A stretch of DNA of 64,000 bases from Candidatus Paracaedibacteraceae bacterium (GTDB taxonomy: Bacteria > Pseudomonadota > Alphaproteobacteria > Paracaedibacterales > Paracaedibacteraceae): contig JAHBYH010000002.1 in NCBI GenBank assembly GCA_019636055.1, forward strand, positions 124,001 to 188,000. The letters run 5' to 3'. This document shows positions 46,654 through 55,548 of this stretch, piece by piece (position 1 is the stretch's first letter; every line of letters starts with the position of its first letter). The position numbers and the translations under genes were made by a program. The notes beneath the pieces were generated by a model. That model was not told the DNA's origin and ran no database searches. It worked only from the letters and a program-made list of their open reading frames with translations.

Positions 46654-49338
46654 CTAAGCCGCCTGTGCTAAATAACGCAACACATAGGGCAAAATTCCAC
46701 CATTGTCAAAATAATCAACTTCATCTTGTGTATCGACGCGACAAAGGACGTCGGTACTGATCGTCGTACCATCCGTTTTTGTAAATGTACAGGTTAAGGT
46801 CATTCCAGGTGTAATACCATTGTTTAAACCAGAAATAGAGACAGTCTCAAACCCTGTTAGACCAAGAGTTTTCCGCGTTGTGCCTTCTTTAAATTGTAGA
46901 GGCAGCACACCCATTCCAACAAGATTGGACCGATGAATACGCTCAAAGCTTTCGGCCACAACGGCTTTGACGCCTAATAAACGCGTTCCTTTGGCTGCCC
47001 AATCGCGAGACGACCCTGTACCATATTCTTTACCAGCAACAACAACCAATGGTGTTCCGTGTTTTTGGAACTGCATAGATGCCTCATAAATAGAGGTAAC
47101 TTCAGCACCTTCCGCCATACGTGTATATCCACCGGTTTTTTCTGGAACCATTTCATTAGCCAAACGAATATTAGCAAAAGTCCCCCGCATCATGACTTCA
47201 TGATTTCCACGACGAGACCCATAGGAATTGAAATCTTCTGTTTGTACAGCATGACTTACAAGATAAGCACCAGCAGGTCCGTCTTTTTTAATACTACCTG
47301 CCGGAGAAATATGGTCCGTTGTCACACTATCCCCAAGCAAGGCTAAGAATTTAGCACCAGAAATATCAGTGATTTTACGTTTGACGTCTTTGATGCTATC
47401 AAAATAAGGGGGGTTTTTAACATACGTACTTGAATCATCCCAATTAAAGGTTTGAGAAGCTTTTGTCTCAATCTTCTGCCAATGTTCATCCCCTTTAAAG
47501 ACGTTTGAGTAACGTTGACGGAACATTTCCGGTGTCATAGATTGCTCAAGAATATCATTGATTTCAGCCTGAGTTGGCCAAATATCAGACAGGTAAACCG
47601 GTTTACCATCTTTTGACGTCCCAAGAGGTTCAGTGGTAATATCAATTTTCATTGACCCCGCAAAAGCATACGCTACGACCAAGGGTGGCGACGCCAAATA
47701 ATTGAGTTTAACATGAGGGTTAATACGACCTTCAAAATTACGATTACCTGACAAAACACCAGCCACACTTAAATCACCTGACTCAACAGCCTTTGCCAAC
47801 TCTGGATTAAGCGGACCAGAGTTACCAATACATGTTGTACATCCATAACCAACGAGATGGAATCCAACAGCTTCGAGATCACGCATCAACCCGGCTTTTT
47901 CAAGATAATCTGTTACAACCTGTGATCCCGGCGCTAATGATGTCTTAACCCATGGTTTTGGTGTCAGCCCCAACGCATGGGCTTTACGAGCAACAAGACC
48001 TGCAGCAAGCATCACAGATGGATTAGATGTATTTGTACAACTGGTAATGGCTGCAATAACCACGTCACCGTTATTCAAATCATAATTTTTTCCCTCAACT
48101 TTAACACCTGCGCTATTTTCTTTATTTTCAGCTTTTAATGTACTGAGGCAAGAAGCTTTAGCATCGCTGAGTAAAACTTTATCTTGTGGACGTTTTGGCC
48201 CGGCAAGCGTCGGCAACACTAATGCTAAATCTAATTCAACATATTCATCATAAACAGGGTCTGCGGATGATTGATCGCGCCATAAACCTTGGGCCTTAGC
48301 ATAAGTCTCAACCAACGCAATGCGATCAGCATCACGACCTGTGAATTCAAGATAACGCAGCGTTTCTTGGTCAATTGGGAAAAATCCACATGTTGCTCCA
48401 TACTCTGGAGCCATATTTGCAATGGTTGCGCGGTCAGCCAAACTCAGATTATCTAAGCCATTTCCATAAAATTCGACAAATTTACCAACAACACCCTTAG
48501 CACGCAAAATATTAGTTACCGTCAAAACCAAGTCTGTAGCCGTTACTCCTTCAAGCAATTTACCTGTTAATTTAAAACCAACAACCTTTGGCAATAACAT
48601 ACTCAGAGGCTGGCCTAACATCGCTGCTTCGGCTTCAATACCACCAACACCCCAGCCTAAGACAGCAAGACCGTTCACCATCGTTGTGTGGCTGTCAGTG
48701 CCAACAAGTGTATCAGGGTAAGCACATAATTCACCTTTTGAGTTTTCAGAAACCCACACAGCTTGGGCTAGATATTCTAAATTGACCTGATGGCAAATCC
48801 CTGTTCCAGGAGGAACAACTCTGAAATTTTTAAAGGCAGTTTGTCCCCATTTCAAGAATTTATAGCGTTCAGCATTACGTTCATACTCTAGATCAACGTT
48901 TTTCTCGAAAGCCCCCGATTCAGCATAGTAATCAACCATAACAGAGTGATCAATGACTAAATCAACAGGCACCAAAGGGTTGATTTTTTCCGGATCACCG
49001 CCTAATGCCTTCATCGCATCCCGCATGGCAGCCAAATCAACAACTGCTGGAACCCCAGTAAAATCTTGCATTAAGACACGCGCAGGAGAGAATGCTAACT
49101 CATTTAACTGCTTACCTTTTCCAGGAAGTTTCGCAGCAGCATAAACATCATTGATCGTGACACTTTTTCCATTTTCATGCCGCAGCAAATTTTCAATTAA
49201 AACTTTGATAGTATAGGGTAGCTTTGAAATCTCACCAACCCCAGCATCCTCTGCCTTTGGCAAGCTATAATAGTTATAGGTTTTGCCCGCAATTTCTAAG
49301 GTTGATTTTGTATTAAGCGTGTCTAAGCACTTGGTCAT
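46654..49338 (-). CDS. acnA: aconitate hydratase A
   Basis: TCA-cycle enzyme converting citrate to isocitrate, 894 residues. Fe-S ligands: one Cys in [14 protein letters not shown], two in [14 protein letters not shown]. Also [21 protein letters not shown], and the swivelling domain with [37 protein letters not shown] and [20 protein letters not shown] ribosome site. The TCA cycle is therefore at least partly kept. Confidence 0.97.
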   Translation of the reverse strand: MTKCLDTLNTKSTLEIAGKTYNYYSLPKAEDAGVGEISKLPYTIKVLIENLLRHENGKSVTINDVYAAAKLPGKGKQLNELAFSPARVLMQDFTGVPAVVDLAAMRDAMKALGGDPEKINPLVPVDLVIDHSVMVDYYAESGAFEKNVDLEYERNAERYKFLKWGQTAFKNFRVVPPGTGICHQVNLEYLAQAVWVSENSKGELCAYPDTLVGTDSHTTMVNGLAVLGWGVGGIEAEAAMLGQPLSMLLPKVVGFKLTGKLLEGVTATDLVLTVTNILRAKGVVGKFVEFYGNGLDNLSLADRATIANMAPEYGATCGFFPIDQETLRYLEFTGRDADRIALVETYAKAQGLWRDQSSADPVYDEYVELDLALVLPTLAGPKRPQDKVLLSDAKASCLSTLKAENKENSAGVKVEGKNYDLNNGDVVIAAITSCTNTSNPSVMLAAGLVARKAHALGLTPKPWVKTSLAPGSQVVTDYLEKAGLMRDLEAVGFHLVGYGCTTCIGNSGPLNPELAKAVESGDLSVAGVLSGNRNFEGRINPHVKLNYLASPPLVVAYAFAGSMKIDITTEPLGTSKDGKPVYLSDIWPTQAEINDILEQSMTPEMFRQRYSNVFKGDEHWQKIETKASQTFNWDDSSTYVKNPPYFDSIKDVKRKITDISGAKFLALLGDSVTTDHISPAGSIKKDGPAGAYLVSHAVQTEDFNSYGSRRGNHEVMMRGTFANIRLANEMVPEKTGGYTRMAEGAEVTSIYEASMQFQKHGTPLVVVAGKEYGTGSSRDWAAKGTRLLGVKAVVAESFERIHRSNLVGMGVLPLQFKEGTTRKTLGLTGFETVSISGLNNGITPGMTLTCTFTKTDGTTISTDVLCRVDTQDEVDYFDNGGILPYVLRYLAQAA

Positions 49339-49480
49339 AATGATCCCTCCGAAAAAACATATAAAGCACAGTTATTTATAAGATAGAGTTTTTATAAAAT
49401 TAACTCAAGTGAGACGAACTTTGATTGGTTTACTTTTTTGAAAATTCGCTTTTTTTACGGCTATATGTTAGGATGTTCTC

Positions 49481-50305
49481 ATGACTGAATTAAATAATAT
49501 AAGACGTTTGTGCGCCTCTTATTGCTTGGCGGACAGCTATCACATAGATGAACTTGCTCGCATTTTTCGGGCTCAAGGCTTAAATCCTCGATTTTACGAT
49601 GATGTCATTCACATTGAACATACCTTACCAGATTATATCGGACATGCTTTCTTTTTCGCCTATGGTTGTGCTGTTTTCTGGGGATTAAACCACTCTCAAA
49701 TTCAAGGCCTTCTTGATTTAGCTAAAACAGCGACCAACAAACTTGTTCAAAACATGGTACAAGATGAATGTTTTTACGAATACGCTCAAGAATCAACGAT
49801 TGTGGAAGAAGAAGATCTCATTCTTCTTGACGGCGATGATCCTGTCTTGAAACTTTCTCTCTCTTATGGACTATCTCAATCTGTTAAGCTTGCCGTTTTT
49901 GAGGATAGAATCGCCTTAGCCATTCAAAAAAGTAAACACCTGCCGGAAGAACTTGCCATCAAAGGAAAAACGAGTTTGTCACGCCAACAACTTTCCCGCA
50001 AAGTCGGCGCCCTTTTTGCTGAGCGACACTCTATTAACTTACACAGCGACTTGTTGGATACCCCTGAATTTTTCTGGCGTCGCCCGAGCTATGAGACCTA
50101 TTATCACATGGCATCGAGTTATCTGGACATCACAACCCGAACAAACATCTTAAATCAACGCCTGTCAATCCTGCATGAACTTTATGAAATTCTGTCAGAT
50201 GAACTAAAGCACCTGCACTCATCACGTCTAGAATGGATTATTATTTTATTGATCGTTTCTGAGGTTGTCTTAACCTTATTAAAGGATGTTCTGAAATGGC
50301 TTTAA
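49481..50305 (+). CDS. RMD1/DUF155 family protein
   Basis: 274 residues. The family body (YIGHAFFFAYGCAVFWGL, FLDLAK-like helix, VKLAVFEDRIALAIQKSKHLPEEL) and the C-terminal SRLEWIIILLIVSEVVLTLL membrane anchor match the RMD1/Sif2 group known mainly from mitochondria and alphaproteobacteria (in yeast Rmd1 is linked to meiosis; human RMND1 to mitochondrial translation). Bacterial function unknown. The downstream GT2 gene starts 10 nt inside its end. Confidence 0.88.
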   Translation: MTELNNIRRLCASYCLADSYHIDELARIFRAQGLNPRFYDDVIHIEHTLPDYIGHAFFFAYGCAVFWGLNHSQIQGLLDLAKTATNKLVQNMVQDECFYEYAQESTIVEEEDLILLDGDDPVLKLSLSYGLSQSVKLAVFEDRIALAIQKSKHLPEELAIKGKTSLSRQQLSRKVGALFAERHSINLHSDLLDTPEFFWRRPSYETYYHMASSYLDITTRTNILNQRLSILHELYEILSDELKHLHSSRLEWIIILLIVSEVVLTLLKDVLKWL

Positions 50306-51066
50306 TTTCTGGGGTATCCGTTGTTATTCCTTTTTATAATGAACAAGGAAATATCACCCCCCTTATCGAAGAAGTTGTCTACGCTCTAAAAACTATCGAG
50401 CACTGGCAAGTTATTTTAGTCAATGATGGCAGCACCGACCAAACAGCCCAAGAAATAGAAAATTCATGCCGGTTATACCCAAACTGTAGTCCTGTCCACC
50501 ATGTAAAAAACGAAGGACAAAGTTCTGCCTTATATACAGGCATTCAGCAGGCAGATTTTGACTGGATAATCACGCTTGACGGCGATGGTCAAAATAACCC
50601 CGGCGATATCCCTGATTTGATTACAGCATTGGGCAACCATAATCACCACGTTGTCTTTGGTAATCGAATAAAAAGAAAAGATTCTTTGATAAAAAAAATA
50701 TCATCCCGATTAGCCAATTATATTCGTATTCTTGTTCTGGATGATCGTTGTCTTGATACTGGATGTTCCTTAAAACTATTTCCTAAATCAATATTTCTAT
50801 CCTTACCACGCTTTAACCACCTACACAGATTTTTACCGGCCTTATTTCAATTTGCAGGCTATACTATTATCAATGTACCTGTAAGCCACCGCCCGAGAAT
50901 CCGGGGCCGGTCAAAATACGGTTTCTGGGGACGACTATGGGTTGGTATTTTTGATTTGATTGGCGTTTATTGGCTTAAGTCACGCTATTTAAAGCCCGCG
51001 TTGATTCAGGAACCACAACCAGTAAGTAATGACCAGCTTTCCGCTCGAAAACAGCAATTGCGTTAG
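50296..51066 (+). CDS. glycosyltransferase family 2, DPM1-like
   Basis: 256 residues. GT-A fold: VSVVIPFYNEQGNITPLIEEV, VNDGSTDQT, NEGQSSALYTGIQQA, catalytic DGDGQNNP (DxD), and DTGCSLKLFPK, HRFLPALFQFAGYTIINVPVSHRPRIRGRSKYGFWGR. Probably transfers a sugar to polyprenyl phosphate. It overlaps RMD1 by 10 nt upstream and the next leftward GT39 gene by 92 nt at the 3' ends; the overlap covers its last 30 residues, whose sequence is therefore constrained by the other gene. Confidence 0.88.
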   Translation: MALISGVSVVIPFYNEQGNITPLIEEVVYALKTIEHWQVILVNDGSTDQTAQEIENSCRLYPNCSPVHHVKNEGQSSALYTGIQQADFDWIITLDGDGQNNPGDIPDLITALGNHNHHVVFGNRIKRKDSLIKKISSRLANYIRILVLDDRCLDTGCSLKLFPKSIFLSLPRFNHLHRFLPALFQFAGYTIINVPVSHRPRIRGRSKYGFWGRLWVGIFDLIGVYWLKSRYLKPALIQEPQPVSNDQLSARKQQLR

Positions 51067-52288
51067 GGTATAAATCAAGCTGTTCTGTGAAAATAATAAA
51101 TTGCCCCGCCGTCTGTGGGACACGATTATAGTCCTCTTCTGACATGACATTAATTGTTGGTTGACGTAGTAGAAATCCCAGTTCTCCTCGATATCGATGG
51201 GTAACGACGGTCACCGGCTTTGTTGAATCTACAAAATGAGCCACATGGTGAAAAGGATAACGCTGTTGAATTAAATACTCACTGAGAATTAAGATCCCAC
51301 AATAGATTGCCATACTAATCAGAAAGACTCGTTGTCGATATTGCAATTGCAAACGGTCAGAAATGATGATCATCGCCATCGGGAGCATGGGCAACAGATA
51401 GTGAATCTGCTTACAACTAATGAATTGAAAAATCAAAAAAGTTGTCGTTATTGCCTTTAAAATCGTTTTATGACTCTCAGAAAAAGGATGCTTCTGCCAC
51501 AATTTTGGGATCGCAACCCAAGGAAGTAGGATGACAGGAAACATTACAAGATAAAACCACCATCCCCGCTGATGATGGAACGAATTCACCATGCGCCCCG
51601 CCGTTTGCTTCCACAATATAGCCTCACGGTATCCTTCATCGCCATAAACTAAGGCTAAACCTAGCCATAAAAGCGGGACAACCACTCCCCCTAAAAACCC
51701 AAAAATCATTGGTCGTTTAAGAAAAAACGCTAGGGGAATCAGGTAAATAAAAAGAACAGGCCCCTTTGTTAATAAACCACAAGTCACAGCAAAACTCAGG
51801 AAAAGAATTCGATTCTTAACAAGCGCATACCAACCGAGAGAAACCCATAGCATCATCAAAGTATCAAACATATAAAATTGCGACCAAGCAAAGACAAATC
51901 CCGTTGCAAGGAACATAAGCTGAGCCTGACGATCAGCTATAGATCGAATAATAATCGATGCCAGTACAGTGGAGAAAATCGGTATAAGTCGAGCAACAAA
52001 TTCACTAACGCCGAATACGGCCCACAACAGATTCGTAATCCATAATAACATCGGTGGCTTATGATGATACGGTACGCCATTAAGATGGGGGATGAGGTAA
52101 TTCCCTGAACTATACATTTCAAAGGCCGATGAAAGATATCGACCTTCGTCCACATGAATGGACTGACGGAAAATCTGAATCCCCAAAGAAATAAGGATAA
52201 ATAGAAAGACCTCAACATTACCCATAATAAATTGACGTAGATGAATAACCCGAGGTGACACCATGAATTCAGCTCTAAACGAAGACAT
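50975..52288 (-). CDS. glycosyltransferase family 39 (ArnT/PMT-like)
   Basis: 437 residues with about 10 membrane segments. The first loop has HVDEGRYLSSAF (catalytic DE) and PHLNGVPYHHKPPMLLWI, the ArnT/PMT signature. It uses polyprenyl-phosphate-linked sugars as donors, fitting the GT2 enzyme encoded opposite. Target (lipid A, other lipid or protein) is unknown. GAGGA ribosome site; the start follows carD by 22 nt, so it may be transcribed with carD. Its final 30 codons lie antisense to the GT2 gene. Confidence 0.85.
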   Translation of the reverse strand: MSSFRAEFMVSPRVIHLRQFIMGNVEVFLFILISLGIQIFRQSIHVDEGRYLSSAFEMYSSGNYLIPHLNGVPYHHKPPMLLWITNLLWAVFGVSEFVARLIPIFSTVLASIIIRSIADRQAQLMFLATGFVFAWSQFYMFDTLMMLWVSLGWYALVKNRILFLSFAVTCGLLTKGPVLFIYLIPLAFFLKRPMIFGFLGGVVVPLLWLGLALVYGDEGYREAILWKQTAGRMVNSFHHQRGWWFYLVMFPVILLPWVAIPKLWQKHPFSESHKTILKAITTTFLIFQFISCKQIHYLLPMLPMAMIIISDRLQLQYRQRVFLISMAIYCGILILSEYLIQQRYPFHHVAHFVDSTKPVTVVTHRYRGELGFLLRQPTINVMSEEDYNRVPQTAGQFIIFTEQLDLYPNAIAVFERKAGHYLLVVVPESTRALNSVT

Positions 52289-52310
52289 ATATAGTCCTCA
52301 GCTTAGCAAC

Positions 52311-52805
52311 CTATGCTGCTTTTAACAACTCTTCTACCCGAGTAACAGCGTCTTCTTGATCGATGGACTCAATGGCAGCTAGCTCGCGAGAGAAACGATC
52401 GATAGCCGCTTTATAGATCTGGCGTTCACTAAATGATTGATCTGCTTTAACATTCGGTTTATAGAGTTCGCGAATGACTTCAGCAAGTGACAATGGATCT
52501 CCGGAATTGATTTTTCCTTCATACTCAACGGCTCGACGACTCCAATTTCCTTTTCTCACAGCAACCCGTGAGCTTAGGATATCAAAAGCTTTCCCCATTT
52601 CATTCGATGAACTTAAAGAGCGCAACCCAGCCGCTTTTGCTTTGGCCAACGGAATACGCATTAACATTTTATCTTTTTCAAAGGAAATCACAACTAAATC
52701 AACTTTAATTCCGGCGACTTCTTGTGATTCGTACGTCACAACTTGACCAAGGCCGTGAGTGGGATAGATAACATATTGGCCGACTTTAAAGTTCTTTATA
52801 TCCAT
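52311..52805 (-). CDS. CarD-family transcription regulator (CdnL)
   Basis: 164 residues. N-terminal Tudor-like RNA-polymerase interaction domain (FKVGQYVIYPTHGLGQVVTYE, DLVVISFEKDKMLMRIPLAKA) and the C-terminal DNA-binding helical domain. CarD/CdnL proteins bind RNA polymerase beta and stabilise open complexes at rRNA and other promoters. fdxA lies upstream with its terminator between them. The order fdxA-carD is common in alphaproteobacteria. Confidence 0.95.
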   Translation of the reverse strand: MDIKNFKVGQYVIYPTHGLGQVVTYESQEVAGIKVDLVVISFEKDKMLMRIPLAKAKAAGLRSLSSSNEMGKAFDILSSRVAVRKGNWSRRAVEYEGKINSGDPLSLAEVIRELYKPNVKADQSFSERQIYKAAIDRFSRELAAIESIDQEDAVTRVEELLKAA

Positions 52806-52846
52806 CTTTGGTCTCCTTTTTATTGCTAACGTCCTTATAAAAAAGA

Positions 52847-52865
52847 GGAGCGTCTTGAACGCCCC
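52847..52865 (-). terminator. fdxA terminator
   Basis: Minus strand GGGGCGT/ACGCTCC stem of 7 bp (one G-U) with 5-nt loop followed by TCTTTTTT, between fdxA and carD. Confidence 0.75.
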
Positions 52866-52874
52866 CCCTTAAAA

Positions 52875-53213
52875 CTAGTTCCCTTTACCGGGGTTCTTCG
52901 AAAAATATTCCTCGAACTTATTGTCAACACCAACCCATTCTTGGGCATCAGCAGGGGCGTCCCCTTTGCGATTTATATTTGGCCATTGACCAGCATACTG
53001 TCGATTAATCTCAACCCATTTTTCCGTACCCTCTGCTGTATCAGGTTGGATAGCTTCAGCCGGACATTCAGGCTCACAAACACCACAATCAATACACTCA
53101 TCCGGATTAATGACTAACATGTTCTCACCCTCGTAAAAACAATCTACCGGGCAAACTTCTACACAGTCCATAAACTTACAACGAACGCATGAATCTGTGA
53201 CAACGTATGTCAT
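52875..53213 (-). CDS. fdxA: 7Fe ferredoxin
   Basis: 112 residues with two cluster sites: [17 protein letters not shown] and [16 protein letters not shown], the typical [3Fe-4S][4Fe-4S] FdxA arrangement, and a C-terminal extension of about 45 residues found in alphaproteobacterial FdxA. Electron carrier in the cytoplasm. Confidence 0.95.
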   Translation of the reverse strand: MTYVVTDSCVRCKFMDCVEVCPVDCFYEGENMLVINPDECIDCGVCEPECPAEAIQPDTAEGTEKWVEINRQYAGQWPNINRKGDAPADAQEWVGVDNKFEEYFSKNPGKGN

Positions 53214-53301
53214 AATATAGAGTCTCTCTTAATCTACACAAAAATTACAGCTTTATGGAGGTTACCACAAAAGATCAAAAAAAGCAAGTTTTATAAAATA
53301 G

Positions 53302-53334
53302 AAAAATTCTCATCCTTAAAAGATGAGAATTTTT
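53302..53334 (-). terminator. strong bidirectional terminator
   Basis: AAAAATTCTCATC (53302-53314) and GATGAGAATTTTT (53322-53334) pair perfectly over 13 bp with a 7-nt loop; U-rich sequence follows on both strands. On the minus strand it lies 13 nt after the stop of the ORF at 53347-53487. Confidence 0.85.
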
Positions 53335-53346
53335 GAGTCATAACCG

Positions 53347-53487
53347 TTAACAGCAAGGCGACTGCATTGGATTCGCAGGCATACCTGTAAACGGTTGACT
53401 TTGCCCCGGTAAAGCCACATCCGACGTGGCAGGTTCTACGCGTCGGCCATTCCCGTCACATGTTGTTCCCTTATGTTGTCTGAACAA
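53347..53487 (-). pseudogene. small ORF or 3' remnant of a gene
   Basis: Minus-strand frame of about 46 codons (possible TTG start at 53487, TAA at 53349-53347). It is richer in G+C than its flanks and reads as KGTTCDGNGRRVEPATSDVA, then LPGQSQPFTGMP, ending in PMQSPCC. There is no ATG, and AT-rich sequence with a stop lies directly upstream, so this looks like the surviving end of a longer gene. The perfect terminator just downstream is what a real gene end would have. It could also be a small protein with a TTG start. An RNA gene was considered because of the imperfect inverted repeat at both ends of the first 60 nt. Confidence 0.35.
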
Positions 53488-53510
53488 AATTTAGAAATTT
53501 AGAAAAAAGT

Positions 53511-53544
53511 GGTAGTTTTTGTTTTGAAGAATAAAGGAACTACC
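53511..53544 (-). terminator. hairpin followed by U-rich tract
   Basis: GGTAGTT (53511-53517) and AACTACC (53538-53544) form a 7-bp stem with 20-nt loop; on the minus strand ACTTTTTTCT follows. It could be the end of something lost from the empty region to the right, upstream on that strand. Confidence 0.4.
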
Positions 53545-54384
53545 GCAATAAAATATCACATAAAATTGAAGACCTGGGAAGTAATTTGCCGACATCTTAT
53601 CCAAGAAAAATCAATTCATACCAAAAACCCAACAAGGCTAAGCTTCTTCTTTAAATCGATATGACATGCTTCTAGATCAGGCTGTCATCAGGGGCGATTA
53701 ATTCCGTCATGCTACAGAGATTGGCGAGCTATATAGTCAATCCGATTGAGAATCGAGCGAAACGAGAACTGCGTCTATGGCATTAGATAATAAGGTAAGC
53801 GTTTTTAGGAAAGCTCTGATTTTATTTTCTCTGATTTATGAAGAACCGCGTTATCCCTTATTACAATTTGACCTGATTCTAACTCAGGACATAAAGCCTG
53901 CTCTTTACTCATGCTTCAAATAATTGCATATTACATGCGCCTCTGAGATCAAGTGTTTCTTTAACGTCACTTCGACATAAGAAAGATCAGACACGCTCGT
54001 CATCTCCGACGAGCAAAGCTAGGGTAGCGCTAGAAAACCTTAGCTTTGTTTGATTGGAAATCCATGTTTATTTTATGATTGCCTGGTTTCCCGATCAAGA
54101 AATTCTTAACGGTTTTGTAGCCGGGAATGACGGATTCTATTGCTTGATAGACCTTCTTATATCGAACTCACGTTAATATTAACAAAAAGTTAATTATTTT
54201 TTAGGATGACTTGCCTCTGTTAAACCCATCAATTCATTAAAATTTCATTTAAATTAAGTGTTAATATTCAATACGATATAGGTGTTAACTATTTCAAAAT
54301 AGTATCAATGAACGAAAATCAATTTTTTATTAAATTTTTTTGCGTTAGGATTAACTATTAATAATATTTCGTGAAGTCCCCATA
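53545..54384. other. region without intact gene; decayed DNA
   Basis: 840 nt with short frames only, for example a 25-codon frame at 53709 and a 46-codon TTG frame from 53524; none has convincing signals. Composition shifts towards A+T near 54140-54384. The imperfect palindrome at 53998-54132 is the only recognisable element. Probably the site of an eroded gene or insertion. Confidence 0.45.
53998..54132. repeat. degraded large palindromic intergenic repeat
   Basis: The ends CGTCATCTCC (53998-54007) and GGGAATGACG (54123-54132) are imperfect inverted copies. Inside are GGAAATCCATG and GCCTGGTTTCCCGATC, also arranged symmetrically, plus a hairpin CAAAGCTA/TAGCTTTG (54014-54021, 54041-54048). 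The layout matches the common bacterial element with GTCAT-CCC...GGG-ATGAC ends. A single copy is seen in this window, so its repeat nature is inferred from form. Confidence 0.4.
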
Positions 54385-55347
54385 ATGCGCAATATCATTA
54401 TGATTTTTATAACCACTCAAAGCTTTGGCGCAGAAATAATTGCTGGATCAACAGAATTAAGGCCCCTATTTGATTGGTCAGTTGCATCTGAAGAATCTAT
54501 TTCTGATGAAGATACCTCATCATCTTCCTCTGAACACGATGAACAAGAACCAATTGAAACAAATCAGGAACAAGACATAACACCCAACGAACAAGAAATA
54601 ATGGCGTTATCGATAAAAGATCTCCATGTTTTAGAAAATGAACTCGGGATGTCAGAAGTTGCTGAACTGATTGAAGAAATTGTTCGCTACAGGCGATTCT
54701 TGTCCACACATTATAATGATTTCAACAAAGCCATTGACGAGAGAAACTACACAACCATTTTTTTATCAACCCTGACAGAAATAAAAGCGCTATCGGGATT
54801 AAAAGAATTGCAAGATTATTTTGCACAAGTTTATTACGATATGCAAATCAAAGCTTTGTATAATCGCTTAGATCGAGGACGATCTGCTGTTTACAAAACA
54901 CTCGGCGCCAACAATTGGCGCACCAGCGCAACTCAAGAATCAATCAATTCACTGAATGTTTATGCAACTTTACTTAATCTCAACGTTCACAGTGATTCAG
55001 GCTATCTGGGCATGATCATCCAATTCTTTTCACAACCGGAACCGGCAAGTATTTATTTTCCAAAATTATTCAGCGCCCTATCTGAAAAAGACCACCAAAG
55101 TGACCTCTTAGATATTGCTCTGACCTATCTCATCGAGCGATATAGGATCGATCGTTCCTGGTTTAACAAAATCCTCCATTATTGTGGCTTAAAACATAGC
55201 TATACCCGGGAAGCAATTACCACACTCCAGAACATTGCAAAACTCCTCAATATTCGAGTTCGTGAAGATTATCAACGATTACTGAATGCAGCAGATCAAA
55301 AAATGATAGAAGACGCTTTGGAATACCTTTTGACCTGGGGAAAATAA
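54385..55347 (+). CDS. secreted protein with acidic-Ser linker and internal duplication
   Basis: 320 residues, unrecognised. Residues 1-16 are a short signal peptide (SFGA-E). Residues 30-75 are rich in Ser, Glu and Asp (DTSSSSSEHDEQEPIE). The rest is helical and contains two related units of about 55 residues at 157-212 and 245-300: each has an Arg/Asp-rich helix, a (S/T)x(T/E)xxI-type helix and the LLN(L/I)xVxxDxxYxxL end (ATLLNLNVHSDSGYLGM versus AKLLNIRVREDYQRLL). Probably an exported protein of lineage-specific type. No good ribosome site precedes the ATG. It lies upstream of brnQ but with its own transcription. Confidence 0.65.
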   Translation: MRNIIMIFITTQSFGAEIIAGSTELRPLFDWSVASEESISDEDTSSSSSEHDEQEPIETNQEQDITPNEQEIMALSIKDLHVLENELGMSEVAELIEEIVRYRRFLSTHYNDFNKAIDERNYTTIFLSTLTEIKALSGLKELQDYFAQVYYDMQIKALYNRLDRGRSAVYKTLGANNWRTSATQESINSLNVYATLLNLNVHSDSGYLGMIIQFFSQPEPASIYFPKLFSALSEKDHQSDLLDIALTYLIERYRIDRSWFNKILHYCGLKHSYTREAITTLQNIAKLLNIRVREDYQRLLNAADQKMIEDALEYLLTWGK

Positions 55348-55357
55348 ATAAAAGACC

Positions 55358-55386
55358 TTGAAATTATTAGATATCACTGATATAAA
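55358..55386 (+). promoter_or_regulatory. strong promoter of the brnQ leader
   Basis: TTGAAA (55358-55363, 5 of 6), exactly 17 nt, then TGA-TATAAA (extended -10, box 55381-55386, 5 of 6). The predicted start at about 55391-55393 is 2-4 nt before the leader ORF ATG, so that ORF would be leaderless. Confidence 0.7.
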
Positions 55387-55394
55387 GAATAACC

Positions 55395-55490
55395 ATGACA
55401 CAAGAATATTTGTTACAAAATCCGTACTTACAAAAAACGACAAGAGAAGTCGTTCGTATCGTCGTGTCTATTGTCCCGATGGGGACCTAA
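55395..55490 (+). CDS. branched-chain amino-acid leader peptide candidate
   Basis: 31-codon ORF, ATG 55395 to TAA 55490, ending 58 nt before the brnQ start. The peptide is Leu-containing at first (L6, L7, L12) and then reads V-V-R-I-V-V-S-I-V at residues 19-27, that is, seven branched-chain codons out of nine, followed by PMGT. In ilv and leu operons such runs stall the ribosome when charged tRNA is short, changing the leader RNA fold. Here the controlled gene would be the branched-chain amino-acid transporter brnQ, which fits. It is probably translated from a leaderless transcript, as known for trpL in Sinorhizobium. No database comparison was possible. Confidence 0.6.
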   Translation: MTQEYLLQNPYLQKTTREVVRIVVSIVPMGT

Positions 55491-55546
55491 TCATATATAA
55501 CATTTTCAGCCCTAATCAGTACAAATTTTCAAAACACGGATGTGTT
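55436..55546 (+). promoter_or_regulatory. folding leader RNA upstream of brnQ
   Basis: ACGAC at 55437-55441 can pair either with GTCGT at 55449-55453 (6-bp stem with neighbours) or with GTCGT at 55461-55465, so two exclusive folds exist, and both partner sites lie inside the Val/Ile codon run. GTCCC (55473-55477) pairs with GGGAC (55482-55486), and AACAC/GTGTT (55533-55537, 55542-55546) presents GGA in its loop just before the brnQ start. No classical U-run terminator is visible, so control might be at translation. Energies were not computed. Confidence 0.4.
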
Positions 55547-55548
55547 CT

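Noticed and set aside
53341-53500. Possible tmRNA or 6S RNA
   Set aside because: It has GGATTCG-like text and nested inverted repeats, but no tag-peptide reading frame, no CCA-type acceptor and no 6S-type bubble structure that I can build. The region reads more convincingly as a protein-coding remnant.
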